Assembly: GCA_947683425.1 (NCBI GenBank)
Contig: CANTUQ010000083.1
Location: 1,242,001 to 1,306,000 of the forward strand
Direction: 5' to 3'
From: Excoecaria cochinchinensis
Taxonomy: Eukaryota > Streptophyta > Magnoliopsida > Malpighiales > Euphorbiaceae
Length of the DNA stretch: 64,000 nucleotides
The notes under the pieces: model-generated
Told to the model about the DNA's origin: nothing
Database searches by the model: none
The model's input: the letters and a program-made list of their open reading frames with translations, nothing else
Shown: in pieces, positions 22,982-34,605 of the stretch
How the letters are laid out: each line of letters begins with the position of its first letter
How positions within the stretch are numbered: position 1 is the first letter of the stretch
Position numbers and translations under genes: made by a program

Positions 22982-24719
22982 TAGCTTTTGCTCGCCCTTA
23001 AGTAAAATACCTCTTCAATTCTACTTTCTCAATTTTCAAGCAAGAAAACAGAAATTCAAAACACCAAGAAAACACTTAGTAAATTCCACTTGAGAGAAAT
23101 TCTTGCTCAAACAAAATTCGAAAGAAGAGAATACAATTAAATTTTCGGTGTGTGTGTGCAAAGGCTAAAACCAAAGTTTTAATAATTTTCAAAATTAAAA
23201 TTCCAGCACCAATCAATCAATGACCAAATAAGTTAGTGCACGAATGCACATCTGGTTTCTCAATTGAAACACTAGAAACACCATAGATCTCTCCTTTGGT
23301 ACCGGAACCCGAAGGTCATCTCCACTGAACAAATCAAGACATAAAAATGATCATTAGGTCTTAAACAGGTTGTAATGCAAGGTTCGACCGGTGATGGCTA
23401 ACAAGAAGAGTTTAGAAAATCAACAAAGATTCAGCCACTCTACCGACTATTACCGCTACCCAATAAAAATTTTCCATAACCTACTTCCAAATTAACCAAA
23501 GTTGCCAAGACTTAGTTATTTCCCGTGAAAAATTTCGAATCACAAGAAAATGAGAAGATGAAATTTCCTTCTCAAACCTGACCATCCAAACATATTATTT
23601 TACAATATAGGGTACCCCACACTTGAATTTTTCTATAAACTTTATTTATTTATTTATTTATTATTATTATTATTATTTTTAAAGAAGATAAACTACCCCA
23701 CACTTGAATATTTCAGTAACTTATAATCAGCTACAAATTTCATACCAAATCACAAAGGGCATTATCTTCATTTTCTTTTCTTTCCAACTTACTAAAACAT
23801 TCAGTATAACTTGCTCTTGCCAATTAAATTGAAACTCATTCACACCACCACATGAACTCAATCACCCAAACTTCCCAACAGCAACCCCCCATAATCTTAG
23901 AGTGGCCAGCTCTCCTATAAGGGTAAACTAAAGGCTTTTTAGGTTTAATGGTAACAATAAGTTGTGCAAATAAGAAAATTCTCGAAATACACATTTAGCA
24001 TACTCAATTAGGCTCAAAATTAGCTAACAAGGATAGTTAATTCCATAGGTAGGAGAAAGTTTATTTAAAGTGACTTAACAAAGAAAGATGCCTAAATCAT
24101 GTCAACATTCATGCCTTAATTGTTATATCGTTTCGAAAGGCAATGAGGAAGGTTCTAGTGCTCTAAAGACTTTATGATCAAGAGATTTCATGGCTGATTT
24201 TTCTCGACTTGTAAAAACTGGCCTGAGTGCAAAATATTGGAAATTTTAATTATATGCTCTAGTTTGAACAATGTTAGGAAGAAAAATTCTTAAACAGAAA
24301 CTTACTCTCTTGTTAACTAAATGTTTTAAATAACTTATTCAAGTTTGAAAATTAAACTGGAATAACGCTTAAGGGCTTACTAAACTAATCATGAGAGAAA
24401 TCAACCAGCTCAAATCAAACAACTTAAATAATTAAAACAAAAACACACAGCATGACACAAAGCATAACTAAAGCAAAAGTGAAAACATAACTAAAGCAAA
24501 AATAAAGTGCAAAAGTGTAAATAAATCCAACACAAATAACTAAAATACTAAAGTAATACTAAAGGTTAGACACATTCAGTTATAATTTCACAGCAAGTTC
24601 CCTGATACCACACTTACGAACTTACTGTCCCCAGCAAGTAATCTAACCAAAAAGAAATCCAACGTAAGAAGTACTAAAGTAACAAAATGTAAGTTCAAAA
24701 AAACTCCCAGAAACTTTTT
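22982..24719. other. Non-coding region between ORF1 and 3' LTR
   Basis: About 1.7 kb without a long frame on either strand. It contains the repeated phrase 'taccccacacttgaat' near 23610 and 23692 and a TTA/TTATT-rich patch near 23642. I see no gene. Confidence 0.6.
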
Positions 24720-25853
24720 TCACTCTTGCGAAGGTGGTGGTGGAGGAAAGCGATCCATCATGGTCCGGTAAAATTGCTCCTGCTCCTGCCGAGAAAGGTG
24801 TATGGAATGCTCCAGCCTCGCCAAACTCTGTGCTTGCATGGCTAATTGCTGCTCATGCATGTCCAAACGCCCCATAAGCTGAACATGTTCAGCATGGTTA
24901 TCCTCCATAAAGCTCTCCCACTGATCTAAGCGAGAATTAAGCTGAGCCTGTCCAGTCTGCAAAGCGTCTAAATGGGCAGTAAGCTGGGAGAAGTCATAGG
25001 CTGGCATGGCTGGGGCGGGACCTGCAGCCTCCTCTTGCTGCTCATCCTCATCTTCAGCCCCTTCCACTGGCAACTGTACTCGACCACTTTCAATGAGGCG
25101 CAAGTATTCTTCCCGGGTGGACAATCTGACTTGATCATGAAAATGATGGTCATCCACAATGATCCTCAAATTCTTCAACATCTTGAAGTCTATTGAATTA
25201 ATATCTCCCAAATCTGGTCCTAATGAGTTAAGGCCTACTCTCTTAGCCAAAACTGTGACAACCCATCCGATCGCAATCTTCTTTACTTTTTTTGGATTAC
25301 CCTGCAAGTCCTCAAATTTCTTCCATAAGAAATAGGCTCCATTCAATCGGATCTGGTGGATCATGCAATGTAAAAATAACGCCTCAGCCTGGTTCACCAC
25401 GCCAGCAGCTTCAATGTGTCCATAAAAAGAGAGGGCAAAAAATCGATGCAAGATCCTCAAAGCATGGTCCCTCAGATGGTGTGCCTTGGACTGTCCAGTG
25501 ACATATTGCGTGGCTGTGAGTGGATCACGGATTGTGGCCCAAATTTTCTGTTTATTCGCGTCGGGAAGATGTCGGGCCCCATCCACCGGAAAACCAAGGG
25601 CTTCTGAGAACTCATTAAAGGTCAATGTGTACTTCCTCTTGTTCAACCAAAATGTTACCTCCCCGGGGTCTTCCTCATCATCATTATCAATCTTGCAATC
25701 TACGGTTGCGAGGAAATCCCGTGTCAACTTCGGATGAACTCGCTCACTTTTCTGAAAAAATTCTGTCCATCCTATTCCAGCAATCAACTCATTAATTTCT
25801 TTAATTATCCCCAAGTTCCGTAGTAAATCAAAATCTAGAAAGGTGGAGGGCAA
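24720..25853 (-). CDS. Athila ORF1-type protein, 377 aa, downstream of pol
   Basis: This is the only intact long frame of the element. The N-terminal two thirds carry ELIAGIGWTEFFQKSERVHP, EVTFWLNKRKYTLTFNEFSE, ALGFPVDG and LFLHCMIHQIRLNGAYFLW, the pattern of the Athila ORF-1 / putative plant transposon protein family, whose function is unknown. The C-terminal third has an acidic stretch (about residues 267-278), then a Gln-rich, heptad-like region from about 290 to 365 that may form a coiled coil, and a polyproline tail. The position after integrase is where retroviral env lies, but I see no signal peptide or membrane segment, so env function is not supported. The ATG at 25851-25853 gives the longest frame. 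Confidence 0.8.
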   Translation of the reverse strand: MPSTFLDFDLLRNLGIIKEINELIAGIGWTEFFQKSERVHPKLTRDFLATVDCKIDNDDEEDPGEVTFWLNKRKYTLTFNEFSEALGFPVDGARHLPDANKQKIWATIRDPLTATQYVTGQSKAHHLRDHALRILHRFFALSFYGHIEAAGVVNQAEALFLHCMIHQIRLNGAYFLWKKFEDLQGNPKKVKKIAIGWVVTVLAKRVGLNSLGPDLGDINSIDFKMLKNLRIIVDDHHFHDQVRLSTREEYLRLIESGRVQLPVEGAEDEDEQQEEAAGPAPAMPAYDFSQLTAHLDALQTGQAQLNSRLDQWESFMEDNHAEHVQLMGRLDMHEQQLAMQAQSLARLEHSIHLSRQEQEQFYRTMMDRFPPPPPSQE

Positions 25854-27396
25854 GAATGTTGCCTCTGTTAGACATTGGAACGCAGTGTGGCACCTGGTTG
25901 GGACCTAAGAAGGTATCGAGCTATCTCGAGAAGACGATGCCTGGTCCATTCTAGATCTTTTTGGAGCCACTGCATCAATAGATAAACACAATTAGAAGAG
26001 ACAAACAAAGGCTTAAATTTGTAGCAAATGCAGTAGGCGAGCAGGAATTAAGTTAAAAGCAATGTGCAGAAACATTTAGAAATGAATGCTACAGAGATAA
26101 ACTTCAAGAATGACAAATGCCAGTACTATTGACAATAATGCATCATCAGGTTTCCTTAGCAGCACAGGGAACATGAATAAATAGAATGGAAAGAATTAGA
26201 GCATTCTCACTGCATTATACTGCCATATCGTTCACATGCTTAAATGCTCACTCAAATATTAATCACAGCTTGAGACAAATATATTGCATAGTGTATGAAA
26301 GCCAAAAGATTGACCAATGTTGACAGCAACTGTCTGACAGAGAAAGGAAGAATAAGATATGCACTCATTCAGGCATTTCGTCAAACACTTGGTGGGCAAC
26401 AATCTTTTTCATAGAAAACAGCAGCTCTTAGGTAATTGTTACCTCCCAAATATTTTTCACTCATCATAAACAAACCACCAATTCAACAATGCAACAGAAT
26501 TCAAGGGAATAAAACACAATTCCAGTCACCAATTAAAGGCATAACACACAAAAGAATTTTTTTTTTTTGCAACCTAAATCCAGCCACAAATCCAAAGAAT
26601 TCAACATAATTCCAGCCAACAATTTCAAATTAAGACACAAAATCCAGCCATTAATTGAAAATTAACACACAAAATCCACTCATTTCTTAAAGAAAGAAAG
26701 AACTAAGAGAAAAGGAATTGAAAAATACCTAAACCTTAGAACAACATAGAAACAAAATTAAAAAGAAACGAAGGTAAGAAATGAAAAATAAGAAGAAAAG
26801 AATGAAGGGAACTCACTTGAATTGAAGGAATGCTGATCAGATGTGCAAAAGATGCTCTTGAATTGTGATTTAACCAAATTAAAAACAAGGAATTTCAAAA
26901 ACTTTGGGTACCGGGTAGAGAGAGGCGAGAGAGGGAATTTTGGTGTTTAAAAACGCCAAAAAGAAACTGTCGACTGGGGATTTTAAAAACAGGGTTTTTC
27001 GTTTTACACGGCGGTATGGAAATACCATACCGCCGTGTAAAACGCTACTGGAATCAGACATTTTAAAATCACGATTTACACGACGGTATGGAAATATCAT
27101 ACCGCCGTGTAAAACGCTACTGGAATCAGGTTATGAAATGCAAGTTTTACACGGCGGTATGAGTATTCCTCACCGCCGTGTAAAATTATTTTTCAAGAAA
27201 AAATCTTCCTGAAACAAAGCAGCACTTACTCTAAAAATTCCAGAACATTTTACACTATCCCCAAAACCTAATTTGATCACTTAAATGAAAAGAAAACTGA
27301 CCTGAAGTCTATAAAAACAAACTCAAACAAAAGAGAATAAAATTAGAAATTGTTTTAGTTCTGATTTTTGAGTCTCAGCTAGACTTTGAACTCACC
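25854..27396. other. Non-coding gap between integrase and ORF1
   Basis: About 1.5 kb with no long frame; A-rich on the plus strand. It includes short repeats of 'aatccagcca' (26575-26660) and, near its right end, the internal 33-nt hairpin array. Confidence 0.6.
27006..27181. repeat. 33-nt hairpin array, three copies (internal)
   Basis: Copies start at 27006, 27078 and 27149, each 33 bases. The first is a perfect 14-bp stem (ACACGGCGGTATGG with CCATACCGCCGTGT) around AAATA. The second has two changes that leave wobble or near pairing. The first two copies lie in tandem units of about 72 bp sharing 'cgctactggaatcag'. They are the same motif as in both LTRs. Confidence 0.95.
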
Positions 27397-28578
27397 TCAT
27401 TCATCCTCTAAGGTAATGGTCACCGCTGCAATTTCAACGCGGTTCTCAAAATAAGGTTTTAATCGATGGCCATTTACCTTAAACTCCTCACTCCCAGGGT
27501 GCTTTCGGATCGTGATAGCTCCGAAATCAGTCACACTTACAACTTCAAATGGTCCCATCCATCGCGACTTTAATTTTCCAGGAAATAATCTTAATCGACT
27601 GTTATATAAAAGAACTTTCATACCTGGAGTGAATTCCTTCCTGACCAATTTCTTGTCGTGCCATTTCTTTGTATTTTCCTTATACTTCTCTGCTTGTTGA
27701 TAGGACCAAAATCGTATTTCTTCCAACTCATTCATCTGGAGAAGTCTCTTCTCACCTGCACTCTTAACATCAAAATTAAGAAATTTGGTTGCCCAATAAG
27801 CCTTGTATTCTAGTTCGACAGGGAGATGGCACGACTTACCATAGACAAGCTTAAACGGGGATAATTCTATAGGTGTTTTGAATGCAGTTTTATAAGCCCA
27901 CAAAGCTTCATCCAACCTCAAATACCAATCCTTTCTAGATGAATTTACAGTTTTCTCTAGGATTGATTTGAGTTCTCTATTAGATACCTCAACTTGTCCA
28001 TTAGCTTGAGCGTGATATGGGGTGGTGATTTTGTGCCTCACACCAAATTTTTTTAACAGGGCAGTAAATTGATGATTGACAAAATGCTTGCCCCCATCAC
28101 TAATTATGGCCTTTGGTGTGCCGAACCTAGTGAAAATGTTCCTCCTAAGGAATTCAAGCACTATTTTTGCATCACAAGTTTTAGTAGCTATGGCCTCTAC
28201 CCACTTACTCACATAATCCACAGCTACTAATATATACTCAAACCCAAAGGATATCGGGAATGGCCCCATAAAATCTATCCCCCATACGTCAAACAATTCT
28301 ACTTCAAGCACATTAGTTAAAGGCATCGCATCTCTCTTGGAAATATTGCCTACCCTTTGACACCTATCACATATTTTCACAAAAACTTGGACATCCCTAA
28401 ACATAGTAGGCCAATAAAAACCAGAAGATAAAATTTTTGATACCGTTCTATTTGGCCTATGGTGTCCACCGGCTTCCCCACTGTGACATGCCTTGATGAT
28501 CTCACCCGTCTCTTCATCTGAGACACACCTTCTCAGCACTTGATCAGCACATAAACGGAATAGGTAGGGGTCATCCTA
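27397..28578 (-). pseudogene. Athila-like integrase
   Basis: The minus-strand frame carries the His-His-Cys-Cys zinc site (HHRPNRTVSKILSSGFYWP with CDRC), the catalytic core with WGIDFMGPFP (first Asp), AIISDGGKHF (second Asp) and NGQVEVSNRELKSILEK (Glu), and the C-terminal VLLYNSRLRLFPGKLKSRW motif. It is joined in frame to RNase H except for one TAG (28576-28578) standing where the family normally has Trp, before DDPYLF. That nonsense change cuts the integrase from the polyprotein. Confidence 0.92.
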
Positions 28579-30216
28579 GATGTAATGTTTGGCATCAGCT
28601 TGCAGCTTCTTCCTTTGCTGCCACGTGAAGTCCTTTGGCATAAATCCTCCTACAAGAAAATTAGCTATATCAGCAAACCAGGGGACAGAAAGTTCATTTG
28701 CAAATAGAGCGCAGATATGTTCATCAGGGAATAAATCTGAAATCTCCCCTCTCTCAATGTGTTCATTCTCCAGTCTTGACAAATGATCCGTTACAAAATT
28801 CTCCGCTCCCTTTTTATCTTTGATTTCTAAGTCAAATTCTTGCAATAGGAGTACCCATCTAATCAATCTTGGCTTAGATTCCTTTTTGGCAAACAAATGT
28901 CTTAAAGCCGCATGGTCCGACCACACCACGATTTTTGCACCCAGCAAATATGGTCTGAACTTCTCAAAAGCATACACGATTGCAAGAAGTTCTTTCTCAG
29001 TTGTGGTGTAGTTAACTTGAGCTCCTGTCAAAATATGACTTGCATAATAAACAGCACAAAATACCTTATCCCGCCGCTGTCCAAGCACTGCCCCAACTGC
29101 AAATTCACTAGCATCACACATTAATTCAAATGGCAAATTCCAATCCGGAGATATAATCACCGGGGCTGAAATGAGCCTTCGCTTCAAAGTTTCAAAAGCT
29201 AGTATGCATTCACTATCAAAATTAAAAACAACATCTTTCATAAGCAAATTGGACAAAGGCTTAGCAATTTTCGAAAAATCTTTTATAAAACGGCGGTAAA
29301 ATCCTGCATGTCCTAAGAAACTTCTAATGCCTTTCACACTAGTTGGGGGTGGTAACTTCTCTATCACCTCTACCTTGGCTTTGTCAACCTCTATCCCCTT
29401 CTCAGAAATTTTGTGCCCAAGCACAATACCTTCTCTCACCATAAAACGACACTTTTCCCAATTTAGTACTAAATTAGTTTCCTTACACCTCTTTAGCACC
29501 AAATTCAGATGCCTTAAACAGCTCTCAAAATTACTCCCATAAATGGTGAAGTCATCCATAAATACCTCCATAAATTTTTCTATGAAGTCATGAAATATCG
29601 CCATCATACACCGCTGAAACGTAGCCGGTGCATTGCACAACCCGAAGGGCATTCTCCTATATGCAAACGTGCCATAAGGGTAGGTGAACGTTGTTTTCTC
29701 TTGATCTTCAGGGGCTATAGGGATTTGCAAATATCCAGAGTACCCATCTAAAAAGCAATAAAACCTATTCCCTGCTAACCTTTCCAACATTTGATCAATA
29801 AATGGCAATGGAAAATGATCTTTTCTGGTGGCATTATTTAATCTTCTATAATTGATACAGACTCTCCAACCCGTAACGGTACGAGTTGGAATTAACTCAT
29901 CTAGCTCATTCCTTACCACTGTCATTCCCCCTTTCTTAGGGACACATTGCACTGGACTAACCCATCTGTTGTCGGAAATAGGGTAGATTATACTTGAATT
30001 AAGGAGCTTAAGTACTTCCTTTTTTACCACTTCTTGCATGGCTGGGTTAAGTCTCCTTTGTGGCTGAGCTACTGGTTTGCATTCTTCCTCCATGAGGATC
30101 CGGTGGGTGCAGTAGCTTGGATTTATCCCCTTTAAGTATGATGTTTCCCATCCAATAGCTTCCTTGTGTTTTTTCAGTACTTCCAGCAACATTTTCCCCT
30201 CATCACCTGACAACAA
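28579..30216 (-). pseudogene. Athila-like reverse transcriptase and RNase H
   Basis: The minus-strand frame of 546 codons has the reverse transcriptase motifs VQCVPKKGG, CINYRRLNNATRKDHFPLPF, FLDGYSGYLQIPIAPEDQEK, MPFGLCNAPATFQRCM and the active site FMDD. RNase H follows with LMCDASEFAVGAVLGQ, TEKELLAIVYAFEKFRPYL and VWSDHAALRHL. Both catalytic domains look complete. The frame is closed by the TAG at 28576 and is out of frame with the upstream protease. Confidence 0.93.
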
Positions 30217-30227
30217 AGAAGAAATGA

Positions 30228-31011
30228 TTACCGATTTTTTTTTTCATTCTCCAAAAATACATATTTTAAATGAGAGAGAAGAGGTTTAAGTTCAGAATTT
30301 GACTCCCTCTTTTTTTTATCAGGTTCTTCTTGTTGTTCTTCCTCTACAACTGCTATCGCTTTTCTTTCCATCTCATCTTCCAATTTGTCATCATCCAATG
30401 AACGCACCACAACTTCTTCCAGTGGATCAACTACCAACACATTTTCCTGAGTTTCCTCCACACATTTATCTACTGCATCCACAAAATAAATAGATTCCTC
30501 CATATCGTTCAATGGATATTTTTGAGCTTTATTCATATCCACCACTAGCTTTTCATCATTGAATCGTAAGGTAACAGTTTGACCATGTACATCGATCAAA
30601 GCCTTTGCTGTGTTCAAAAATGGCCTCCCCACTATAAGTGGTATCTTATGGTCTTCCTCCATCTCTATTACTACAAAATCCACCGGAAAAATGAATTTTT
30701 CCACTTTCACTAGCAGATCTTCTATCACCCCCTTAGGTCTCCTCACTGATCTATCTGCAAGTTGGAGCCTCATGCCCGTCTCCTTGAGCTCTCCAAGATT
30801 AAGTTTCCTGCAAATAGAATATGGCATCAGATTTATGCTAGCACCTAAATCACATAGAGCACTTCCATAAAAATTTTCACCAATTTCACATGGTAACGTA
30901 AAACTACCTGGATCCTCCAATTTTTCAGGAATCTTATTCATTATTAAAGCTCTACAATTTTCTGTAAGTTGCACAGTTCCATGCCCTTCTAATTTCTTTT
31001 TATTTGAGCAA
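30228..31011 (-). pseudogene. Athila-like aspartic protease
   Basis: The minus-strand frame holds ALCDLGASINLMP, the plant gypsy protease active site (Asp-Leu-Gly-Ala in this lineage), then VDFVVIEMEEDHKIPLIVGR and PFLNTAKALID. It ends early at a TAA because a run of ten A residues (plus strand T10, 30235-30244) lies where the frame should continue into reverse transcriptase, which suggests a one-base slippage. Upstream, a TAA at 31014-31016 separates it from gag. Confidence 0.88.
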
Positions 31012-31013
31012 AT

Positions 31014-32930
31014 TTATTTCATAAATTTTGCATAATTGGGCATGTGAGCTAAGGCCTCTGTAAATGGTAGGTTAATGTGCAGTTTCTTAAACATTTCTAA
31101 AAATCTAGCCAATTGCTCATTTTTCTTTTCCTTTCTGGCCACAGCAGGGAATGGCAACCTATTAATATCAAGATCCTCTGCTCTGGGATTCACCAGACTT
31201 TTACCTTTATCAACTGTAGGAGCATTTTCATTTACTTCTAACATAAAGTTAGAGTTACTTACCTCTTGCGTAGGCTTCCCCTTACCTGAAGATGGTGAAG
31301 ATGTTTTACCTTGGTCTTTACTTTGTGTTACCTCCTTGCCACTCCTCAATGTAATTGCCTTTGCCTCTTCCTTGGGATTACGATCCACATTTGAAGGAAA
31401 AGTTACTGGTTGTCTATTCGACATTGAAGTTGCAAGTTGGCCCAACTGCGTTTCCAAGTTTCTCATGGACGCATCTTGATTCCGGTTCCATTGTTCTTGG
31501 GATTTCCACCTTGCTTCTTGATTTGCCATAAATTGTTGCTGGCTGTTCACAAACTGTTGTTGACTATTCATGAAGCTAGCCAACATATCTTCCAAATTTG
31601 GCTTCTTTTCTTGTACAGGTGGCCTTGGTTAATAACCCGGTGGGTGATAAGCTTGAGAATGGGATTGGTTTGACCCCTATCCTTGGTGATATGGTTGATA
31701 GGGGTTTTGGTAATTATTGGAGGATTGCGATTGGTATGACTGGTTGTTTTGGTTGAAAGGGGCTCTTGGTTGTGGTTGGGTTGATGAAGCATTCTGATTT
31801 CCATCCCTCCAAGAGAAGTTAGGGTGGTTTCTCCAACCTGGGTTATAAGTGTTGCTGTAAGGATCATTCATGCGGTAATCTCCTACAGCATTTACATCTC
31901 CCATTGCTCCACCTTCTTGACTATATTGACCGCTTTCATACTGCCCACTCTCTTGAGAGACTGAGGACACATTTCGAACCTTCAATCCACTCATCTCCTT
32001 CTGCATTGATTCTATCTGTGCCTTCAGTATTGATACTTCATCCACATTATGTATCCCTTGACGTTTTGGAATTGCTCTAGGAGCAGCCCATTGAGCATCA
32101 TTTGCTGCCATCTCATCCAACATGAGAAAAGCTTCTTCTGGCAACCTATTTAAAAGGGAACCTCCTGATAATGCATCCAAAAGCGACCTTGTCTGTGGGG
32201 TGACTCCAGCATAAAATAAAGTCATCAATTGATGTACAGCTATCTCATGGTGCGGACAGCTTCTCAATAATCTCCTAAATCTCTCCCAAGCCTCATGAAA
32301 AGGCTCTTCATTCATTTGAGCAAAATCCATAATGCTGTTACGAATTCTTGCAGTCTTGGTGGGAGGGAAAAATCTCATTAAGAATTTCTCTTGTAATTGC
32401 TCCCACGATCTTATTGATTGACTTGGTAACATCTGCAACCAATCCCTTGCTTTTTCAATCAAAGTAAATGGGAACAATTTCAACCTTACTGCGTCAGAAG
32501 TGACACCCGGTATCTGAACTGTGTCACTGACCTCCAAAAATATATCTAAATGCTGTGCAGGATCCTCCAATTCTGATCCTGAAAACTGGTTTCTTTGTAC
32601 CATAGTAATGGTTGCTGGCTGGAGTTCAAATTGCATTCCTCTAGGCAACACAATTGTCCTGTGATCCTCATTCCATCTTGGTACAGCATAATCACTTATT
32701 GTCCTCTGCCTTGGGACTTCTTCTCCATAATTACCAGGCATCTCTTCTTGTGCTCGTGGCACTTGTTCGTTCTCGGGAGGAAATTCATCAATAGGGAGAG
32801 GATCGTTTTCCATGTTGTTATCTCTGTTGGCTCTCCTGCGTTGATGCAAAGTTCTCTCGATCTCAGGGTCGTATGGTGCTACTTTTTATTGCCTCAATCT
32901 GCTCATACACCACAACTACCTGAAAAGAAT
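31014..32930 (-). pseudogene. Athila-like gag
   Basis: The minus-strand gag reads APYDPEIERTLHQRRRANRD, then the capsid-type domain (LKLFPFTLIEKARDWLQMLP, WEQLQEKFLMRFFP, EAWERFRRLLRSCPHHEI, FYAGVTPQTRSLLDALSGGS) and a Gln/Asn-rich tail with repeated NSQQQF. TAG at 31677-31679 and TAA near 31629 interrupt it, a frameshift at a short A run (32882-32886) breaks the start, and TAA at 31014 closes it. I see no CCHC zinc knuckle. Confidence 0.88.
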
Positions 32931-33001
32931 AAAAAAAATTAATAAAATCAGAAAAATGAAAACACATACAAATAAGAATCAAAACTTACTAACAACGCCA
33001 A

Positions 33002-33019
33002 TCCCCGGCAACGGCGCCA
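33002..33019 (-). other. Primer-binding site, tRNA-Asp type
   Basis: On the minus strand TGGCGCCGTTGCCGGGGA lies six bases inside the 5' LTR. It is complementary to the 3' end of plant tRNA-Asp(GUC) including CCA, the primer used by Athila elements. Confidence 0.92.
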
Positions 33020-33025
33020 AAAACT

Positions 33026-34605
33026 TGACGCGATCTCAGCAAGTGTACTGAATCGGCAAGTAATATAGTGATGTATAATTAAGACCACAAGTTATCGAAC
33101 CCAAGGGACTGAGTTGCGTAAATTTTAGCAGTTAAATGTATGCTAAAGAATTCCCAATTGTTTGATGTGATGAATTATTTAAGGTAAAAATTAAGGACTG
33201 TAATTGATAAAATAACTAATTCAAGAATATTAAAAGACTCAATACCAATACAGATTTGATGAAATAACTAAAATATCTTGCCAAGGAATACCCATCCTCC
33301 CCAATAATGCCATGTAAATACTCAAACTCATCAATCACATATGCAAATCAGTGAACAACCTAGCCTATACCATAGCCTGCCTTTCGGATCCAGCTTCTCT
33401 AACACATGTACCTACCATCCCGGATTCAACACATATTTTAGCATCGAAACAGGTCTTAAGTCCTAAGCTTAGATGATCTTACCATCCCGGATTCAGATAT
33501 CAAAACTCAATTATTTTCTACAATTCTGAACCTATTAAACGAGAGATCCACAGATTTAATTACCATCCCGGATTCATCAAACCAGTGAAGATCAATAGAA
33601 ATAGATTAGAATAAACTTTAGTTCATGAAATGAATACAATCAAAGATTATCACAGCAGATCAATCTTAACTTGCATTAAATTCATTGACAAACAGATCAA
33701 TTAAGAGAAGATAAAACTGAAGCATATGCATAAATCAATCCACACAAGCATTCAATGGTTATTGGGGATTCAAGGCATCCCCTAACAAGAAAAATAACTA
33801 CTCACTCATGATTGAATTAAAAACTGAAGTAAATAGAGAGAAATTGATATTACCCACTTTAGATCCGAAAATAAAATTCTTACAATAATAAAATTGATGT
33901 TATTCCCGTTCAATCTGTTCTCAAGACTTCAAAACTAAATAATAACCTCCCACAATCTCTGATTATTCCCCCAGATTAAATAACAACAGCTTAAATTAAT
34001 TCTCAAAATATATGAAAAATCTCAACTTAAGTTGCAGAGAAAATAAATCTGACTTCTGTTCCCAAAAAGATCGACCCCCCATAATGTCTAACTTCAGTCC
34101 CTAAATAACCGTTCAAATTCAAAAGGTGGCCTCAAAGTCTTCGATTTTGTGCAGATCTTGTTTACATGCATGTCACACGGCGGTATGAGAATTCCTCACC
34201 GCAGTGTAAATGGCCTCTGGTCAACAATCTTGAATTTTTGTTCCCCTTGTCAAACGCTATAATCATCGGCAATTTACGCTTTACACGGCGGTATGAGGAT
34301 TCCTCACCGCCGTGTAACTCCTTACGTAAGGGGTGATTCCCGTTGTACACGGCGGTATGGCAGTTCCTTACCGCCGTGTAATACCCTTCTGCTGCATTGT
34401 GATTTTTTCACTTCACACAGCGGTGAGGAATAACCTTACCGCCGTGTAACCTACCTAAAAACGCCAAAAATAACATAAAATCTTACTTTAGTATACCAGA
34501 CAATATATAATAAAACTTTAACAAAAATATACTAAAATAGGAACTTCTCACCTCAAAAGTAAGCTGGAAATTCAAATAAAAACAACATACATTTTGAACT
34601 TATCA
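33026..34605 (-). repeat. 5' LTR of the Athila-like element
   Basis: 1,580 bp, TG..CA termini, matching 21387-22967 with roughly 30 differences by eye. In element orientation it runs from 34605 down to 33026, so the hairpin array (34175-34447) sits about 160-430 bases after the LTR start, in the likely U3 promoter part. Confidence 0.95.
34175..34447. repeat. 33-nt hairpin array, four copies (5' LTR)
   Basis: Copies start at 34175, 34283, 34347 and 34415, at nearly the same spacing as in the 3' LTR (108, 64 and 68 bases). Copy 1 has GCAGTGT and copy 4 ACACAGCGG, each a single change from the stem consensus. Confidence 0.95.

Larger units (their letters stand above)
21387..34605 (-). mobile_element. 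Athila-like Ty3/gypsy retrotransposon, 13.2 kb
   Basis: Two LTRs (21387-22967 and 33026-34605) begin TGACGCG and end TTATCA in plus orientation and are flanked by the 5-bp duplication AATAC (21382-21386 and 34606-34610). Minus-strand order is LTR, tRNA-Asp primer site, gag, protease, reverse transcriptase/RNase H, integrase, a non-coding gap with hairpins, the ORF1-type protein, polypurine tract, LTR. The tRNA-Asp primer and the ORF1 downstream of pol place it with the Athila lineage. By eye the LTRs differ at roughly 30 of 1,580 sites, so it is fairly young, yet gag-pol has several stops and frameshifts. It sits in the copia-1 integrase. Confidence 0.95.

Noticed and set aside
24720..25853. 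ORF1 of the Athila-like element as a host gene
   Set aside because: It lies between the integrase and 3' LTR of a delimited element with matching target duplications, and its N-terminal pattern is that of the Athila ORF-1 family.
33002..33019. tRNA-Asp 3' end as a tRNA gene; likewise the iMet-like site at 36638
   Set aside because: Only the primer-complementary 13-18 bases are present, next to LTRs. No cloverleaf surrounds them.
22537..34447. Regular spaced palindromic repeats resembling a CRISPR array
   Set aside because: This is plant nuclear DNA, the copies lie inside LTRs and an internal retrotransposon region, the spacing is uneven, and the repeated unit is itself the hairpin with a variable loop. 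There are no unique spacers of constant length.
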